Of a stretch of 64,000 bases of DNA, positions 1 to 8,776 are shown in pieces; the first letter of the stretch is position 1, and each line of letters starts with the position of its first letter. The stretch is from an uncultured Bacteroidales bacterium (GTDB lineage: Bacteria > Bacteroidota > Bacteroidia > Bacteroidales > WCHB1-69). Location of the stretch: assembly GCA_900316305.1 (NCBI GenBank), contig ONCM01000026.1:1-64000 (forward strand), in the 5' to 3' direction. The notes under the pieces were generated by a model, which saw only the letters and a program-made list of their open reading frames with translations, was not told the DNA's origin and made no database searches. The translations under genes and the position numbers were made by a program.

Positions 1-466
1 TCTGGACCGGCATCACATCCGTCAGCAAATCCTCCACCAACTGGCCGCCGCGCTGCAGCAACGTCTTCTGCTCCACGGAGTTCTCCTCTTGCTGCGGAAC
101 CTGTATGATAACTCTCGACAGCTCCTTCAGTTTCGCATACGCCTCTACGATAGCAATAGTAGTCTCCACTGCCTGCGGACTTTTCAGTATCGTGGCCAGC
201 ATGTAAAGACCTTTTTCGGTGAAGGCTTTAGGCAACTGGCGAGTCTTTTGATATTTTGTGGTCAAAAATTTTGACCGCAAATCCTTAAATTCTTGGTTTT
301 CAAGTTGGAAGATGTATCCTTGCGGAAATTTCTCGGGATTGTTCCTCACCGCTTGATTAATTTCCTTTGTCTGCACACCATACAGTTCCGCCACATCGGA
401 ATCTAATATCACCTGCTGGTCTCTGAGGGTGATGATCTTGTTTTCAACTTCTTTAATGTTTGTCAT
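1..466 (-). CDS. ORF6N domain protein (3' part beyond the window)
   Basis: The frame is open from ATG at 466 to the window edge, giving 155 residues without a stop. The N-terminus (ENKIITLRDQQVILDSDVAE, then LYGVQTKEINQAV) and RQLPKAFTEKGLYMLATIL are characteristic of ORF6N, a domain named from phage and plasmid DNA-binding or antirepressor-like proteins. A paralogue at 41718-42317 has the same order of motifs. The molecular role is unknown; a regulator of mobile-element origin is the family inference. It lies downstream of the ferritin terminator and no good promoter was seen just upstream. Confidence 0.85.
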   Translation of the reverse strand, partial: MTNIKEVENKIITLRDQQVILDSDVAELYGVQTKEINQAVRNNPEKFPQGYIFQLENQEFKDLRSKFLTTKYQKTRQLPKAFTEKGLYMLATILKSPQAVETTIAIVEAYAKLKELSRVIIQVPQQEENSVEQKTLLQRGGQLVEDLLTDVMPVQ

Positions 467-536
467 AACACTTTATTTTGATGATTAATATGATATTTCC
501 GTCTGCAAATATACAACGAAAACGAACTTTATAGAA

Positions 537-575
537 AACAGGGGTGCGTGACGATGTCACGCACCCCTGTTTTTT
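537..575. terminator. Perfect hairpin terminator after ferritin
   Basis: A 16-bp perfect inverted repeat (AACAGGGGTGCGTGAC, 3-nt loop, its complement) is followed by a T run on the plus strand and a shorter T-rich run on the minus strand. It sits just 3' of the ferritin remnant and separates it from the ORF6N gene. Confidence 0.85.
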
Positions 576-592
576 CATTGCTTTTCAATGTC

Positions 593-1050
593 TTAGTCGA
601 GCACCAGGCTGGGGGCGCTGTAGGCACGGGCGGCGAGCTCCTGGTTGAGCATATAGAGGCTGCGGGGGTCGCTGCCGAGACGAACCAGTCGAGGAACTGC
701 ATAGTGCGGAAATCCTTGACCTTGTTGGCGGCGTCATAGATAGTGTGGATCGAGGCGGTCACATACTCCTCGTGCTCCAGACCGGCCTTCAGCACGTCCA
801 TATCTTTCTTGAACACCTTGTCGGGCTTGGCGATGGCTCCCAGCGTCACGGGGCAGTCGTTGTTCTGCATATAGCGGTAGAACAGCATAGCGTGGTCGCG
901 CTCCTCCTGGGCCTGGATCATATACCAGTTGGCGAAGCCGTTCAGACCGCGGCGCTCGAAATAGTTGGACATATCAAGATAGAGATAGGCGCTGTAAAGC
1001 TCCTTGTTGATTTGATCGTTAAGCAGATCGGCTACTTTTTTGTTAAGCAT
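593..1050 (-). pseudogene. ftnA: Ferritin (FtnA-like), internal out-of-frame deletion
   Basis: Residues 1-124, starting MLNKKVADLLNDQINKELYS and reading to FRTMQFLDWFV, are a typical bacterial non-haem ferritin with the ferroxidase residues of helices A and B (Glu17, E50 and H53 in EERDHA). After codon 124 (about 677-681) the next conserved segment, SDPRSLYMLNQELAARAYSA, appears at once but in another frame, ending at TAA 593-595. The family would have about 20 residues here (the KEQxEEEK stretch of helix D), so roughly 61-62 bp are missing. In the literal frame translation runs on to 529. The lost stretch holds ferroxidase-site Glu/Gln residues, so the product should not store iron normally. 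A true pseudogene or a local assembly error are both possible. Confidence 0.88.
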
Positions 1051-1116
1051 AATTATTATTTTTTATAGATTATTGTCGAAAAAGACGGAACAAAGATGCT
1101 CCTGTTTTTTCGGCTG

Positions 1117-1124
1117 CAAAGATA
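1117..1124 (-). promoter_or_regulatory. -7 promoter element of ferritin
   Basis: On the minus strand TATCTTTG followed by C matches the Bacteroidetes -7 consensus TAnnTTTG. It lies about 65 nt upstream of the ferritin ATG. Confidence 0.6.
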
Positions 1125-1263
1125 TGACTATTTTCTTATATAGCGAAAAATATTATTGGATTACGCTTGATCAGACACCTGTCACTGATTCGTTCCTCAA
1201 AACGGTTTTCCCACGGTCTGCGGACTTTTCAAAATGGTTGCTGGCAAGGGTTTGGCCACACCA

Positions 1264-1316
1264 GCTTCAATAACCATTAACCCATAACCAATAACCAATA
1301 ACCAATAACCATTAAT
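1264..1316. repeat. AACCAATAACC simple repeat
   Basis: Tandem imperfect units of AACCAATAACC/AACCATTAACC fill the space between ferritin and rlmH. Related tracts occur at 10894, 19409, 49836, 51574 and 52685. Confidence 0.75.
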
Positions 1317-1782
1317 GATGGTACGGCTCCCCCTTCAGAATCGTGCATGCCCGGTAGAGCTGCTCGGCGAAGATCAGGCGCACCATGATGTGCGGGAAGG
1401 TGAGCTTTGAGAGGGCTAACTGCGCGTTCTGGCGGGCATAGACGGCGTCGGAGAAACCATACGCGCCGCCGATGACAAACGTGAGCGTCTTCAACCCCGA
1501 GTTGGCCCGCTGCTGGATGAACTCCGCGAATTGGACAGAGGTCTTCTCCTTGCCGCGCTCGTCCCACAACACCACGTATTCGTCCGAATCTATCTTCTTG
1601 AGAATCAGCTCCCCTTCGCGTTTCTTCTGCTCCTCCACCGGCATCGACTTGGCGTTCTTCAAATACGGAATCGCCACCATCTCGTACGGGAAATAGGCGG
1701 AAATCCTGCCCGCATAGTACTTGATGGCCTCATCGAAGATGTCGCCGTCGGGTTTGCCGATCCATATCAGTTTTATCTTCAT
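1312..1782 (-). CDS. rlmH: 23S rRNA (pseudouridine1915-N3)-methyltransferase RlmH
   Basis: This 156-residue SPOUT methyltransferase has the full family length (about 155). It methylates N3 of pseudouridine 1915 in helix 69 of 23S rRNA on assembled ribosomes, using S-adenosylmethionine. Visible motifs are LWDERGK (72-78), the SAM-binding loop FVIGGAYGF (102-110), LSKLTFPH (124-131), QLYRA (141-145) and the C-terminal YHH, which forms part of the knot. The ATG start agrees with the conserved MKIKLIWIGK opening. It stands alone: repeats lie downstream and sufD ends about 100 bp upstream. Confidence 0.97.
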   Translation of the reverse strand: MKIKLIWIGKPDGDIFDEAIKYYAGRISAYFPYEMVAIPYLKNAKSMPVEEQKKREGELILKKIDSDEYVVLWDERGKEKTSVQFAEFIQQRANSGLKTLTFVIGGAYGFSDAVYARQNAQLALSKLTFPHIMVRLIFAEQLYRACTILKGEPYHH

Positions 1783-1880
1783 AGTGATCAGTGATTAGTG
1801 AAGAGTGAACTGTATTATACCATTTCCTTGAACAGCCCCGGAGGGGCAAGAGCTCGGTAGCGGGGGATGATTCAGTAACG

Positions 1881-3254
1881 TTATTCCTCCAACGATATTG
1901 GAAACACAATATTATTATTCAACATACATTGCGCGCAAACATTCAGCTCGCCGTGCAGACGGTGCTGGACCATGTTGCTGAGGCGGTCGCGGAGGGCTTC
2001 GATGGTCACGTTTTGGACGATATCGTTGGCGAAGGCGAACATGAGCAGACGGTTAGCCGCCGCTTCGCCGATGCCGCGAGTGCGCAGATAGTACAACGCC
2101 TCTTCGTCCAACTGTCCCACCGTGGCGCCGTGACTGCACTGCACATCGTCGGCGTAGATCTCCAAGAACGGCTTCGTGGTGACGTGCGCCTTGTCGGTCA
2201 GCAACAGGTTCTTGTTGGTCTGGAAGGCTGCCGTGCGCTGCGAATCTTGTGCCACGAGAATGTGTCCGTGGAAATTCGCCGATGCCTCGTCATCCATGAT
2301 GCCCTTGTAGAGCTGGTAGCTCTTGCAGTCGGGCGCGGCATGGTTGATGAAGATGTGGTTGTCGCAAACCTGCTCTTTGTCAACAAGATACAGACCGTAC
2401 AGCTTGGTTTCCGCCATCGGCTCGTTCAGGTTCACATGGAACGTATTGCAGATGTAGCCCGCATTGAACGTGATGGCCGTGGAGGTGAACGTAGAATAGC
2501 TCTTCTGATGCACGAAAACATGGTTCAGCAGCATGGAAGCGGCATCCTTGTTCTCGGTTTTGTAATAGTGCAGATGCGCATTTTCGCCCAAATAGATTTC
2601 CGACACAATATTGGAGAAGGAGGATTCCTTCTGGATGGAGTCATCGCACTGGATGACAGAGAGTTCTGCGTTATTACCCAAAATAATGAGATGACGGTTG
2701 TTCACTAACAGCGGATCTGTAGTATTCATCAGCGAGACAATCTGCATGGGTTTCTCAACCTTCACATTGTCAGGAACATAAACAAACGCTCCGTCGTTGA
2801 AGAGGGCTTCGTTGAGAGCCACCAAACCGTTCTCTTTTTCGAGGCTCGGATGTGCCAACAACGGCAACACCAAGTCGGGATATTGACGAATGGCGGCCAG
2901 CAGACTACCGGTAATCACGCCCTGGTTATCAACGTTAACGGTTTGATTTTCAGAGATAAACCAGCCATTGCTGACGGGCAGGACCGTGGGATGCAAATCC
3001 TGCACGCGGCACTGGAAATATTCCGCCAACGGACGGTAAGGATCGGGTTGCAGTTTTTGGATATAGTCGGTTTTCACCTTCTTGTTCAGCACCGACTGCT
3101 GCCAACCTTGTAAACGCTTGTCGGGCAGCTCTTTCTGCAAGAAAAGATCCATCGCCTTCTGACGGAGGTCGCGGATAGTCGCCTGCCCGCCGTCAGGATA
3201 TTGCGACTGGTTTTCGCTGTAAAGCTGCTGGATGAATTGTGTGAACGCTCTCAT
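1881..3254 (-). CDS. sufD: Fe-S cluster assembly protein SufD
   Basis: This 457-residue beta-helix scaffold subunit pairs with SufB and SufC to build Fe-S clusters in the cytoplasm. The C-terminal core is conserved: NFHGHILVAQDSQ, then TKPFLEIYADDVQCSHGATV and GQLDEEALYYLRTRGI, the SufD/SufB family signature, and an ending with two cysteines (NVCAQCM). Its start overlaps the sufC stop by 4 nt (ATGA), so the two are translationally coupled. No sufB lies in this cluster. Confidence 0.96.
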   Translation of the reverse strand: MRAFTQFIQQLYSENQSQYPDGGQATIRDLRQKAMDLFLQKELPDKRLQGWQQSVLNKKVKTDYIQKLQPDPYRPLAEYFQCRVQDLHPTVLPVSNGWFISENQTVNVDNQGVITGSLLAAIRQYPDLVLPLLAHPSLEKENGLVALNEALFNDGAFVYVPDNVKVEKPMQIVSLMNTTDPLLVNNRHLIILGNNAELSVIQCDDSIQKESSFSNIVSEIYLGENAHLHYYKTENKDAASMLLNHVFVHQKSYSTFTSTAITFNAGYICNTFHVNLNEPMAETKLYGLYLVDKEQVCDNHIFINHAAPDCKSYQLYKGIMDDEASANFHGHILVAQDSQRTAAFQTNKNLLLTDKAHVTTKPFLEIYADDVQCSHGATVGQLDEEALYYLRTRGIGEAAANRLLMFAFANDIVQNVTIEALRDRLSNMVQHRLHGELNVCAQCMLNNNIVFPISLEE

Positions 3255-4012
3255 AACTTGCCTTGTTCGTATTCTTCCTTAATCCAGTCGTAACCACGCT
3301 CCTCCAGTTCAAGGGCCAGCTCTTTCGGACCTGACTTCACGATTTTGCCATCGAAAAGCACGTGCACCACATCGGGAACGATGTAGTCCAACAGTCTCTG
3401 GTAGTGAGTGATAACGATGATGGCTTTGTCTTCGCCACGCAGGTGGTTGATGCCGTTGGCGACCACGCGCAGGGCATCAATGTCCAAACCGGAGTCAGTC
3501 TCGTCGAGGATGGCGAGATAGGGGTCGAGAAGCGCCATTTGGAAGATTTCGTTACGTTTTTTCTCACCGCCGGAGAAGCCTTCGTTCACCGAGCGATTGC
3601 TTAGTTTGTCAGTGAGTTCGACTACCTTCTGTTTCTCAGCCATCAGCTTGAGGAACTGGGCACCGTTCAGCGGGTCCAAACCTCTGTATTTGCGCACTTC
3701 GTTGAGGGCGGTGCGCATGAAGTTGGCGATGCTCACACCTGGGATCTCCACCGGATACTGGAATCCGATGAAGACACCCTCGCGGGCACGATCCTCAATG
3801 GAGAGGTCGAGCAGATTTTTGCCCTTGAACCAAACTTTACCTTGGGTCACTTCGTAGCCGTTTTTGCCAGCGATAGCGGACGCGAGCGTGCTCTTGCCGG
3901 TACCGTTAGGACCCATGATGGCGTGCACTTCACCCGCTTTCACCTCCAGATTAACGCCTTTCAATATCTCTCTGTCCTTGATGGACACGTGTAAATCTTC
4001 AATCTTTAACAT
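3251..4012 (-). CDS. sufC: Fe-S cluster assembly ATPase SufC
   Basis: This 253-residue ABC-type ATPase drives conformational change in the SufBCD scaffold. Walker A is GPNGTGKS (34-41), the Q-loop GFQYP (83-87), the signature FSGGEKKR (146-153), Walker B LAILDE (166-171), and the H-loop histidine lies in ITHY (201-204). Length and the SufC-specific DETDSGLDIDAL are as expected. It is the first gene of a two-gene operon with its own promoter at 4030-4037. In most Bacteroidales sufB precedes sufC; here the upstream neighbour is an unrelated gene. Confidence 0.97.
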   Translation of the reverse strand: MLKIEDLHVSIKDREILKGVNLEVKAGEVHAIMGPNGTGKSTLASAIAGKNGYEVTQGKVWFKGKNLLDLSIEDRAREGVFIGFQYPVEIPGVSIANFMRTALNEVRKYRGLDPLNGAQFLKLMAEKQKVVELTDKLSNRSVNEGFSGGEKKRNEIFQMALLDPYLAILDETDSGLDIDALRVVANGINHLRGEDKAIIVITHYQRLLDYIVPDVVHVLFDGKIVKSGPKELALELEERGYDWIKEEYEQGKL

Positions 4013-4029
4013 ATCGGAAAATTAGGGCG

Positions 4030-4037
4030 CAAAGATA
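4030..4037 (-). promoter_or_regulatory. -7 promoter element of sufCD
   Basis: TATCTTTGCGCCC on the minus strand, 18 bp upstream of the sufC ATG, matches TAnnTTTG and gives a very short leader. Confidence 0.75.
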
Positions 4038-4089
4038 CTATTTTTTGGGCAATAGGCAATAGGCATAAGGCAAAAGGTTCCGCGTACCC

Positions 4090-4117
4090 GTAGGGACGCA
4101 ATGCATGGCGTCTCTAC
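4090..4117. repeat. GTAGAGACG palindrome, copy 1
   Basis: An imperfect palindrome GTAGGGACGC...GCGTCTCTAC. Read on the minus strand, its TAG is the stop codon of the upstream TldD-like gene. It could also serve as the terminator hairpin between that gene and sufC. Confidence 0.8.
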
Positions 4118-7100
4118 GGGTGCAAAAACGCTGATTTCAACAACAACCCGTCGGGCGCGACAATGCAGGTGGGCACGCCTGCGAACGGGAAATCGCGGCT
4201 GCCGGCAGTTCCCTTCACTTTCGTCATCACAGGATAGGCTACCTTGTGGTTGGAAACAGCCTGAATATCAGACAACATGAAGAAATGGAAATAAGAACTC
4301 GTCAGAGAAGCATCGGTGACAGGAATCTCTTCTCCCGTACGCACATCAACCCTATAAAGCTGAAGGAGTGGCAAATAGGGCGTTTCTCGGCTGATAATGT
4401 TTTGCATATTGTCATCATACATTTGCCGAAGAATATAGGCGTATTTGCAACCCTGCTTTTTCGCTTCTTTGATGAGCATCTGCTTAAGTTTGGCATGCTG
4501 CACCGTCGTTTTATGGACAAAGTCAATGCGAGATGCCCCTTTCGCGCCAAAACAAGCCTCATTCTGGATGGCCAACTGTTGGAATCCGTTGCTGTAAGGA
4601 GTCGCTTTCGTGACGTTCCGGTTACCCAAAAGCGTAATCAACTCGCCATTGCGGATAATCTCTGTCTCCTGGGTTTCCACTCCTTCGGCATCCGTTTTCT
4701 CGTGACGGACAAACGTAGCCCAGTCGAACTCATCTCCTGCAATATTTGCGGTGACAGATATTTTTTTGGATGTGATAATACGATCCAGCAACTGTTCAAA
4801 TGGGTGAACATCCTCTTGAAGATTCTCTTTTGTTATCCAAGAGCAATCCGATTCCTTTCTGTTAGTCAACAAGTTAGGATAATTCCCTAATAGTGCTGAC
4901 ATTAACATCTGGCCAACCGCCTCACCTTCCACCAACATCGGTCCCGCCCAGTAACTGCCTTCAAAGGAGACACTTTTCTCTTTTACTTTTTTCAAATGGG
5001 AGACCAGCATATCCATCTCATTTCTAACACATTGAGCAGAAAACAAAGAGTCGGTGCAAGGGAAGAAAAGTGTTTTTGTATCCAAATATTCTTTTCCATC
5101 CGCTTTTTCTACTGCTCCGTAAATCTGCAAGGCAATTACGGAAATCGGGCGGTTGTATGTGGTTTTCTCGCTACTCCAGAAATGGGCGTTGCCCATCATA
5201 ATGTAAATATTGGCACCCGAGCGACTCAGGAAACCGTACTTGGCCAAGGCAGCGGAGATCTCGCAAGCGAAATGCTCCAAATTGTTCATCGTTGGATACT
5301 CGAAAGTATGCTCATTATCCGTCTGTGTGGCAGGGGCATACGAACGGTCAGGCGTCGTACGGGATTCAGGTGTCGGATATAATACCTGCTTTATCTTCCA
5401 CTGTTTGAGGACTTTCCGATACTCAATGTCACAAGCATTGCGAAAATCCTCCGCAAAAGTAAAACGGTTTTCAAAAGGCAGCGGATAACTGGTCGAAGGA
5501 GTATTCTCGTCAGACAAGTTTTCGTTATTGAAAGCATCACTTCCCAACAACAATCGCGGAACTAACTGTTTTACAGGCTTTTCGTTGGCATAGAACACGC
5601 TACCCTCGGAAGCCTCGACCGTGAAAATCCGCGCATCAGTCATCAGAAACTCTTCGTAATAGGGACCTAGCTCCTCCCCGACTTTCAAGTGTTTCACATC
5701 GGTTTCCCACTCGTGCTGAGCCGATTTCTGGAGCAACTCAGCCGAAGACATCGGGGTGGTACCGCCTCCGCCCGTCACTACTTTCACAATTCGAGGCTGT
5801 TGCGGCGTTTTCAGTTGTTGCCGAACCTCCGCGTTGCGGAAAAGCAATATCGGAGCCGTGCAGCTAGTCAGGAGGTCGTCGTCATGGCTATGACAAATCA
5901 TGGTCACACAATTATCTCCAAAACTTCCCGCCACTAAATTATTGAGCCATTGTTGCTTAGTGCCTGTCAGCACCACGTCACGCACCACTTCGTCAGACTT
6001 GCGACCATCCGCATAGACTTTGTAACATACGGTAGGATAGATACTTACAACGTCGTTAGTGTCGCAACGTAATTCCACTTCACTCACAAACAAGGCATAA
6101 TTCTGACCCTTGTTCAGCTGGATGAGCTGTTTATCTAACTCACCAACATCTAATGGGTTGTCTGATTCCAGCACAAGATTGGACTGTCGGGGGGATGGCA
6201 AACAATTGTTTCCGCGAGCGCATCCATTGGCTTGATAGCCAAATGGTTGTTGCGTGCGTGAGGCTAGCAATTGTTTGAGCTCTCCTCGGACTATATGTTG
6301 TATCCTGCGGCCTCTAATCCCCTCATCATCAAATTTGTACGAACCTCCCGGATAGACGCCATGGATGGGACTAAGAGTTGGATCGCTATACAATGAAAAG
6401 AACTCCGGCAGCACGACCTGCTCAATCTTGCCACGCAAATAGCTGTTGTCCGAATTTTCCAAATCGTGTCCTAACAGATTGTGGATCAACACAGCAGAAG
6501 CAAATGGAGATAGCAAAACTGGACAATGGGTCAGGTCGCATCGCTCAGCATGAAGCACATTCGACAGCATGGTTTCCATTTTCTCCATTTCCTTCCGCAA
6601 CTCCTCCTCTTCGGGAAGAACATCAGGATAATATGCAAAAAATTGTCTTTCAATATGTTCTGGAGTATTATCCGCGGTCAATCCCTCTACTCGAAGGGTT
6701 AGCATCGCCGAAGAATTATTTTCTACAATGTAACGATTCTCGCTGTTAACCAAATATTTACGTGATGCTTGATAGACTAGTTTCGCAGATTCCTCCGTCA
6801 AATCAATATGTTGCAAGCCGGTAGCGTAACACAAATAATGTTCAAAAATGTCGCCGTACCAAGATTCCTCCACAATCGGCGGCTCATAATAACCATCCAT
6901 ATCATGGGGCATGTAGAGGAATCTTTCCTGCTCCTCATCAAAAAACATATTGGCTACCTTGTTCTCAACATACTGTTTCACAGCTTCTTGGTAAGCCTTT
7001 CGAGTCTCATTCCGAAGAATCTTTCGAACTATTACAGGATTCCCATCCAAGGGCAATGGAATTTGCCTGACAGCTGTATTTTGGTACGTAAAGTAGTGGT

Positions 7101-7413
7101 AATTGTCGGTTTCAGGTGTTCCCACACGCATTTCAATCGTCAGGATAACCGATTTTGCAGTGGAATTGTCATAAATTTTGCCGAAATTGGCCGTAATGGA
7201 GTGCTCCGTGGTTTCATTCACACGGTAGGCCATGAAATAGGGCGGTTGGGGGGTGTGCTGCAACGAGTCATACTGCGATTGCAACTCCGTACGCAACAGC
7301 TGCAAAAAATCATCCTTTTCCGGCGTTTTTTGGGCAAAAACAGCCGAACCGCCCGCCCAAAGCAGTACGCAGCAAAGAAGCCGCAATAACCAGTTTTTAG
7401 GGTGAGAGGACAT
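4114..7413 (-). CDS. Secreted tandem TldD/PmbA-like protein with degenerate active sites
   Basis: This 1099-residue protein has a signal peptide (RLLCCVLLWAGGSAVFAQ, about 11-28). Two halves each begin with a related segment (PPYFMAYRVN at 57-66, GPYYEEFLMT at 583-592) and continue with TldD/PmbA-like sequence, so it reads as a fused duplication of the secreted TldD-like family of Bacteroidetes. Canonical TldD has HExxxH. Here half 1 has HNLLGHDLE (311-319), losing the catalytic Glu, and half 2 has VEGEAVGQML (828-837), losing both His. Downstream RGNNCLPSPRQSNL fits the TldD pattern around its metal-binding Cys. It follows purA by 25 bp on the same strand. Function is unknown; a non-catalytic or binding role is inferred. 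Confidence 0.75.
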   Translation of the reverse strand: MSSHPKNWLLRLLCCVLLWAGGSAVFAQKTPEKDDFLQLLRTELQSQYDSLQHTPQPPYFMAYRVNETTEHSITANFGKIYDNSTAKSVILTIEMRVGTPETDNYHYFTYQNTAVRQIPLPLDGNPVIVRKILRNETRKAYQEAVKQYVENKVANMFFDEEQERFLYMPHDMDGYYEPPIVEESWYGDIFEHYLCYATGLQHIDLTEESAKLVYQASRKYLVNSENRYIVENNSSAMLTLRVEGLTADNTPEHIERQFFAYYPDVLPEEEELRKEMEKMETMLSNVLHAERCDLTHCPVLLSPFASAVLIHNLLGHDLENSDNSYLRGKIEQVVLPEFFSLYSDPTLSPIHGVYPGGSYKFDDEGIRGRRIQHIVRGELKQLLASRTQQPFGYQANGCARGNNCLPSPRQSNLVLESDNPLDVGELDKQLIQLNKGQNYALFVSEVELRCDTNDVVSIYPTVCYKVYADGRKSDEVVRDVVLTGTKQQWLNNLVAGSFGDNCVTMICHSHDDDLLTSCTAPILLFRNAEVRQQLKTPQQPRIVKVVTGGGGTTPMSSAELLQKSAQHEWETDVKHLKVGEELGPYYEEFLMTDARIFTVEASEGSVFYANEKPVKQLVPRLLLGSDAFNNENLSDENTPSTSYPLPFENRFTFAEDFRNACDIEYRKVLKQWKIKQVLYPTPESRTTPDRSYAPATQTDNEHTFEYPTMNNLEHFACEISAALAKYGFLSRSGANIYIMMGNAHFWSSEKTTYNRPISVIALQIYGAVEKADGKEYLDTKTLFFPCTDSLFSAQCVRNEMDMLVSHLKKVKEKSVSFEGSYWAGPMLVEGEAVGQMLMSALLGNYPNLLTNRKESDCSWITKENLQEDVHPFEQLLDRIITSKKISVTANIAGDEFDWATFVRHEKTDAEGVETQETEIIRNGELITLLGNRNVTKATPYSNGFQQLAIQNEACFGAKGASRIDFVHKTTVQHAKLKQMLIKEAKKQGCKYAYILRQMYDDNMQNIISRETPYLPLLQLYRVDVRTGEEIPVTDASLTSSYFHFFMLSDIQAVSNHKVAYPVMTKVKGTAGSRDFPFAGVPTCIVAPDGLLLKSAFLHP

Positions 7414-7438
7414 GAAACCTGAAACTTGAAACCTAAAA

Positions 7439-8707
7439 CTACCTGAAGATGGTACCTTCGCGATCCGGACTTACGGACACGATAGAAATCTTCGTATGAG
7501 TCTTATCCTCAATGAATTGGATGTAGTCCTTGAAGGTTTGCGGGAGTTCCTCGTAGGTCTTGCAACCAGTGATGGCAGTCTTCCAACCGGGCAAAGTAGT
7601 ATAGACTGGCTCGATCTCCACGTCGGTAGCGGAGGGCATCCGGTCGGTGAGCACGCCATTCACTTTGTAAGCCGTACAGACTTTGATTTCGTCGAGTTTG
7701 TCGAGCACGTCAGCTTTGGTGAGCGCGATGTCTGTCACGCCGTTAATCATCAGGGCATACTGGAGGGCAACCAAGTCAAGCCAACCGCAACGTCTTGGTC
7801 TTCCGGTTGTTGCACCATACTCGTTGCCTTCCTTGCGGAGAAATTCGCCCATCTCGTCGAAGAGTTCCGTCGGGAAAGGACCGCTACCCACGCGGGTGCA
7901 GTAGGCTTTCACAATACCGAAGACGCGGCCGGCGTAATGCGGCGCAAGACCCAGACCCGTGAACGCGCCGGCAGCGATAGTATTGGAGGAGGTCACGAAT
8001 GGGTAAGCTCCAAATTCGAGATCCAGCAATGTGCCTTGAGCGCCTTCCGCCAAAACGGTTTTTTCTTCGTTAAGATATTGGTGTACAACGTATTCACTAT
8101 CGATAAACTGGAACTTCCTGATGGTTTCCAACGACTTGCGCCATTGGGCATCCAGCTCGGCAAGCTTTTCAGCGTAATCGAAATGGAAATTTTTCAAGAT
8201 TTCAATATGATCTTCGATATTCTTACGGTATTTAGCCTCAAAATCAGGGGATTCGAGGTCGCACACGCGCAAACCCGTACGAGCAGTTTTGTCCGTGTAA
8301 GTCGGTCCGATACCCTTCAGCGTGGAACCGATCTTCATATTGCCCTTATGAGCCTCCTGAGCGGCATCCAACAGCTTGTGTGTAGGCAGAATCAGATGCG
8401 CCTTGCGGGAGATGTAAAGGTTATCGGTAGGTGTCAACCCCATGGCAATCAGCGCGTTAATCTCTTCCTCGAAGATAATCGGGTCGATAACCACCCCGTT
8501 GCCGATGATGTTGGTCTTCTCTTTGTGGAAAATGCCGGACGGGATGATATGCAGCACGTGACGGATTCCGTTGAACTCCAGAGAGTGACCCGCGTTCGGA
8601 CCACCCTGGAAACGAGCTATCACATCATATTTGGGCGTCAAAACGTCCACAATTTTACCTTTACCTTCGTCGCCCCATTGCAGGCCGAGCAGAATATCCA
8701 TTTTCAT
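7439..8707 (-). CDS. purA: Adenylosuccinate synthetase
   Basis: The 422-residue PurA condenses IMP with aspartate, using GTP, to adenylosuccinate in the first committed step of AMP synthesis. The N-terminus LLGLQWGDEGKGKIVD holds the GDEGKGK P-loop-like motif with catalytic Asp. QGGPNAGH carries the catalytic His, followed by the IMP site (GSTLKGIGPTYTDK), and TTGRPRRCGW is conserved. The start can be M1 or M3. It is transcribed divergently from the TonB receptor, with its -7 element at 8732-8739. The TldD-like gene follows 25 bp downstream on the same strand. Confidence 0.97.
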   Translation of the reverse strand: MKMDILLGLQWGDEGKGKIVDVLTPKYDVIARFQGGPNAGHSLEFNGIRHVLHIIPSGIFHKEKTNIIGNGVVIDPIIFEEEINALIAMGLTPTDNLYISRKAHLILPTHKLLDAAQEAHKGNMKIGSTLKGIGPTYTDKTARTGLRVCDLESPDFEAKYRKNIEDHIEILKNFHFDYAEKLAELDAQWRKSLETIRKFQFIDSEYVVHQYLNEEKTVLAEGAQGTLLDLEFGAYPFVTSSNTIAAGAFTGLGLAPHYAGRVFGIVKAYCTRVGSGPFPTELFDEMGEFLRKEGNEYGATTGRPRRCGWLDLVALQYALMINGVTDIALTKADVLDKLDEIKVCTAYKVNGVLTDRMPSATDVEIEPVYTTLPGWKTAITGCKTYEELPQTFKDYIQFIEDKTHTKISIVSVSPDREGTIFR

Positions 8708-8731
8708 ATCTAAAGCATTTCAAAATCGGGG

Positions 8732-8739
8732 CAAAGATA
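8732..8739 (-). promoter_or_regulatory. -7 promoter element of purA
   Basis: TATCTTTGCCCC on the minus strand, about 25 bp before the purA start. It lies only 13 bp from the divergent -7 element of the TonB receptor gene. Confidence 0.75.
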
Positions 8740-8752
8740 CACTTTTTTTATG

Positions 8753-8760
8753 TACTTTTG
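8753..8760 (+). promoter_or_regulatory. -7 promoter element of the TonB receptor
   Basis: TACTTTTGCGCCC on the plus strand, 17 bp upstream of ATG 8777. It rules out the earlier in-frame ATG at 8750, which lies inside the promoter. Confidence 0.75.
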
Positions 8761-8776
8761 CGCCCAATTCACTGGG

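Noticed and set aside
7496..8713. 405-codon open frame opposite purA
   Set aside because: Antisense of a clear purA gene, with no domain similarity; same explanation.
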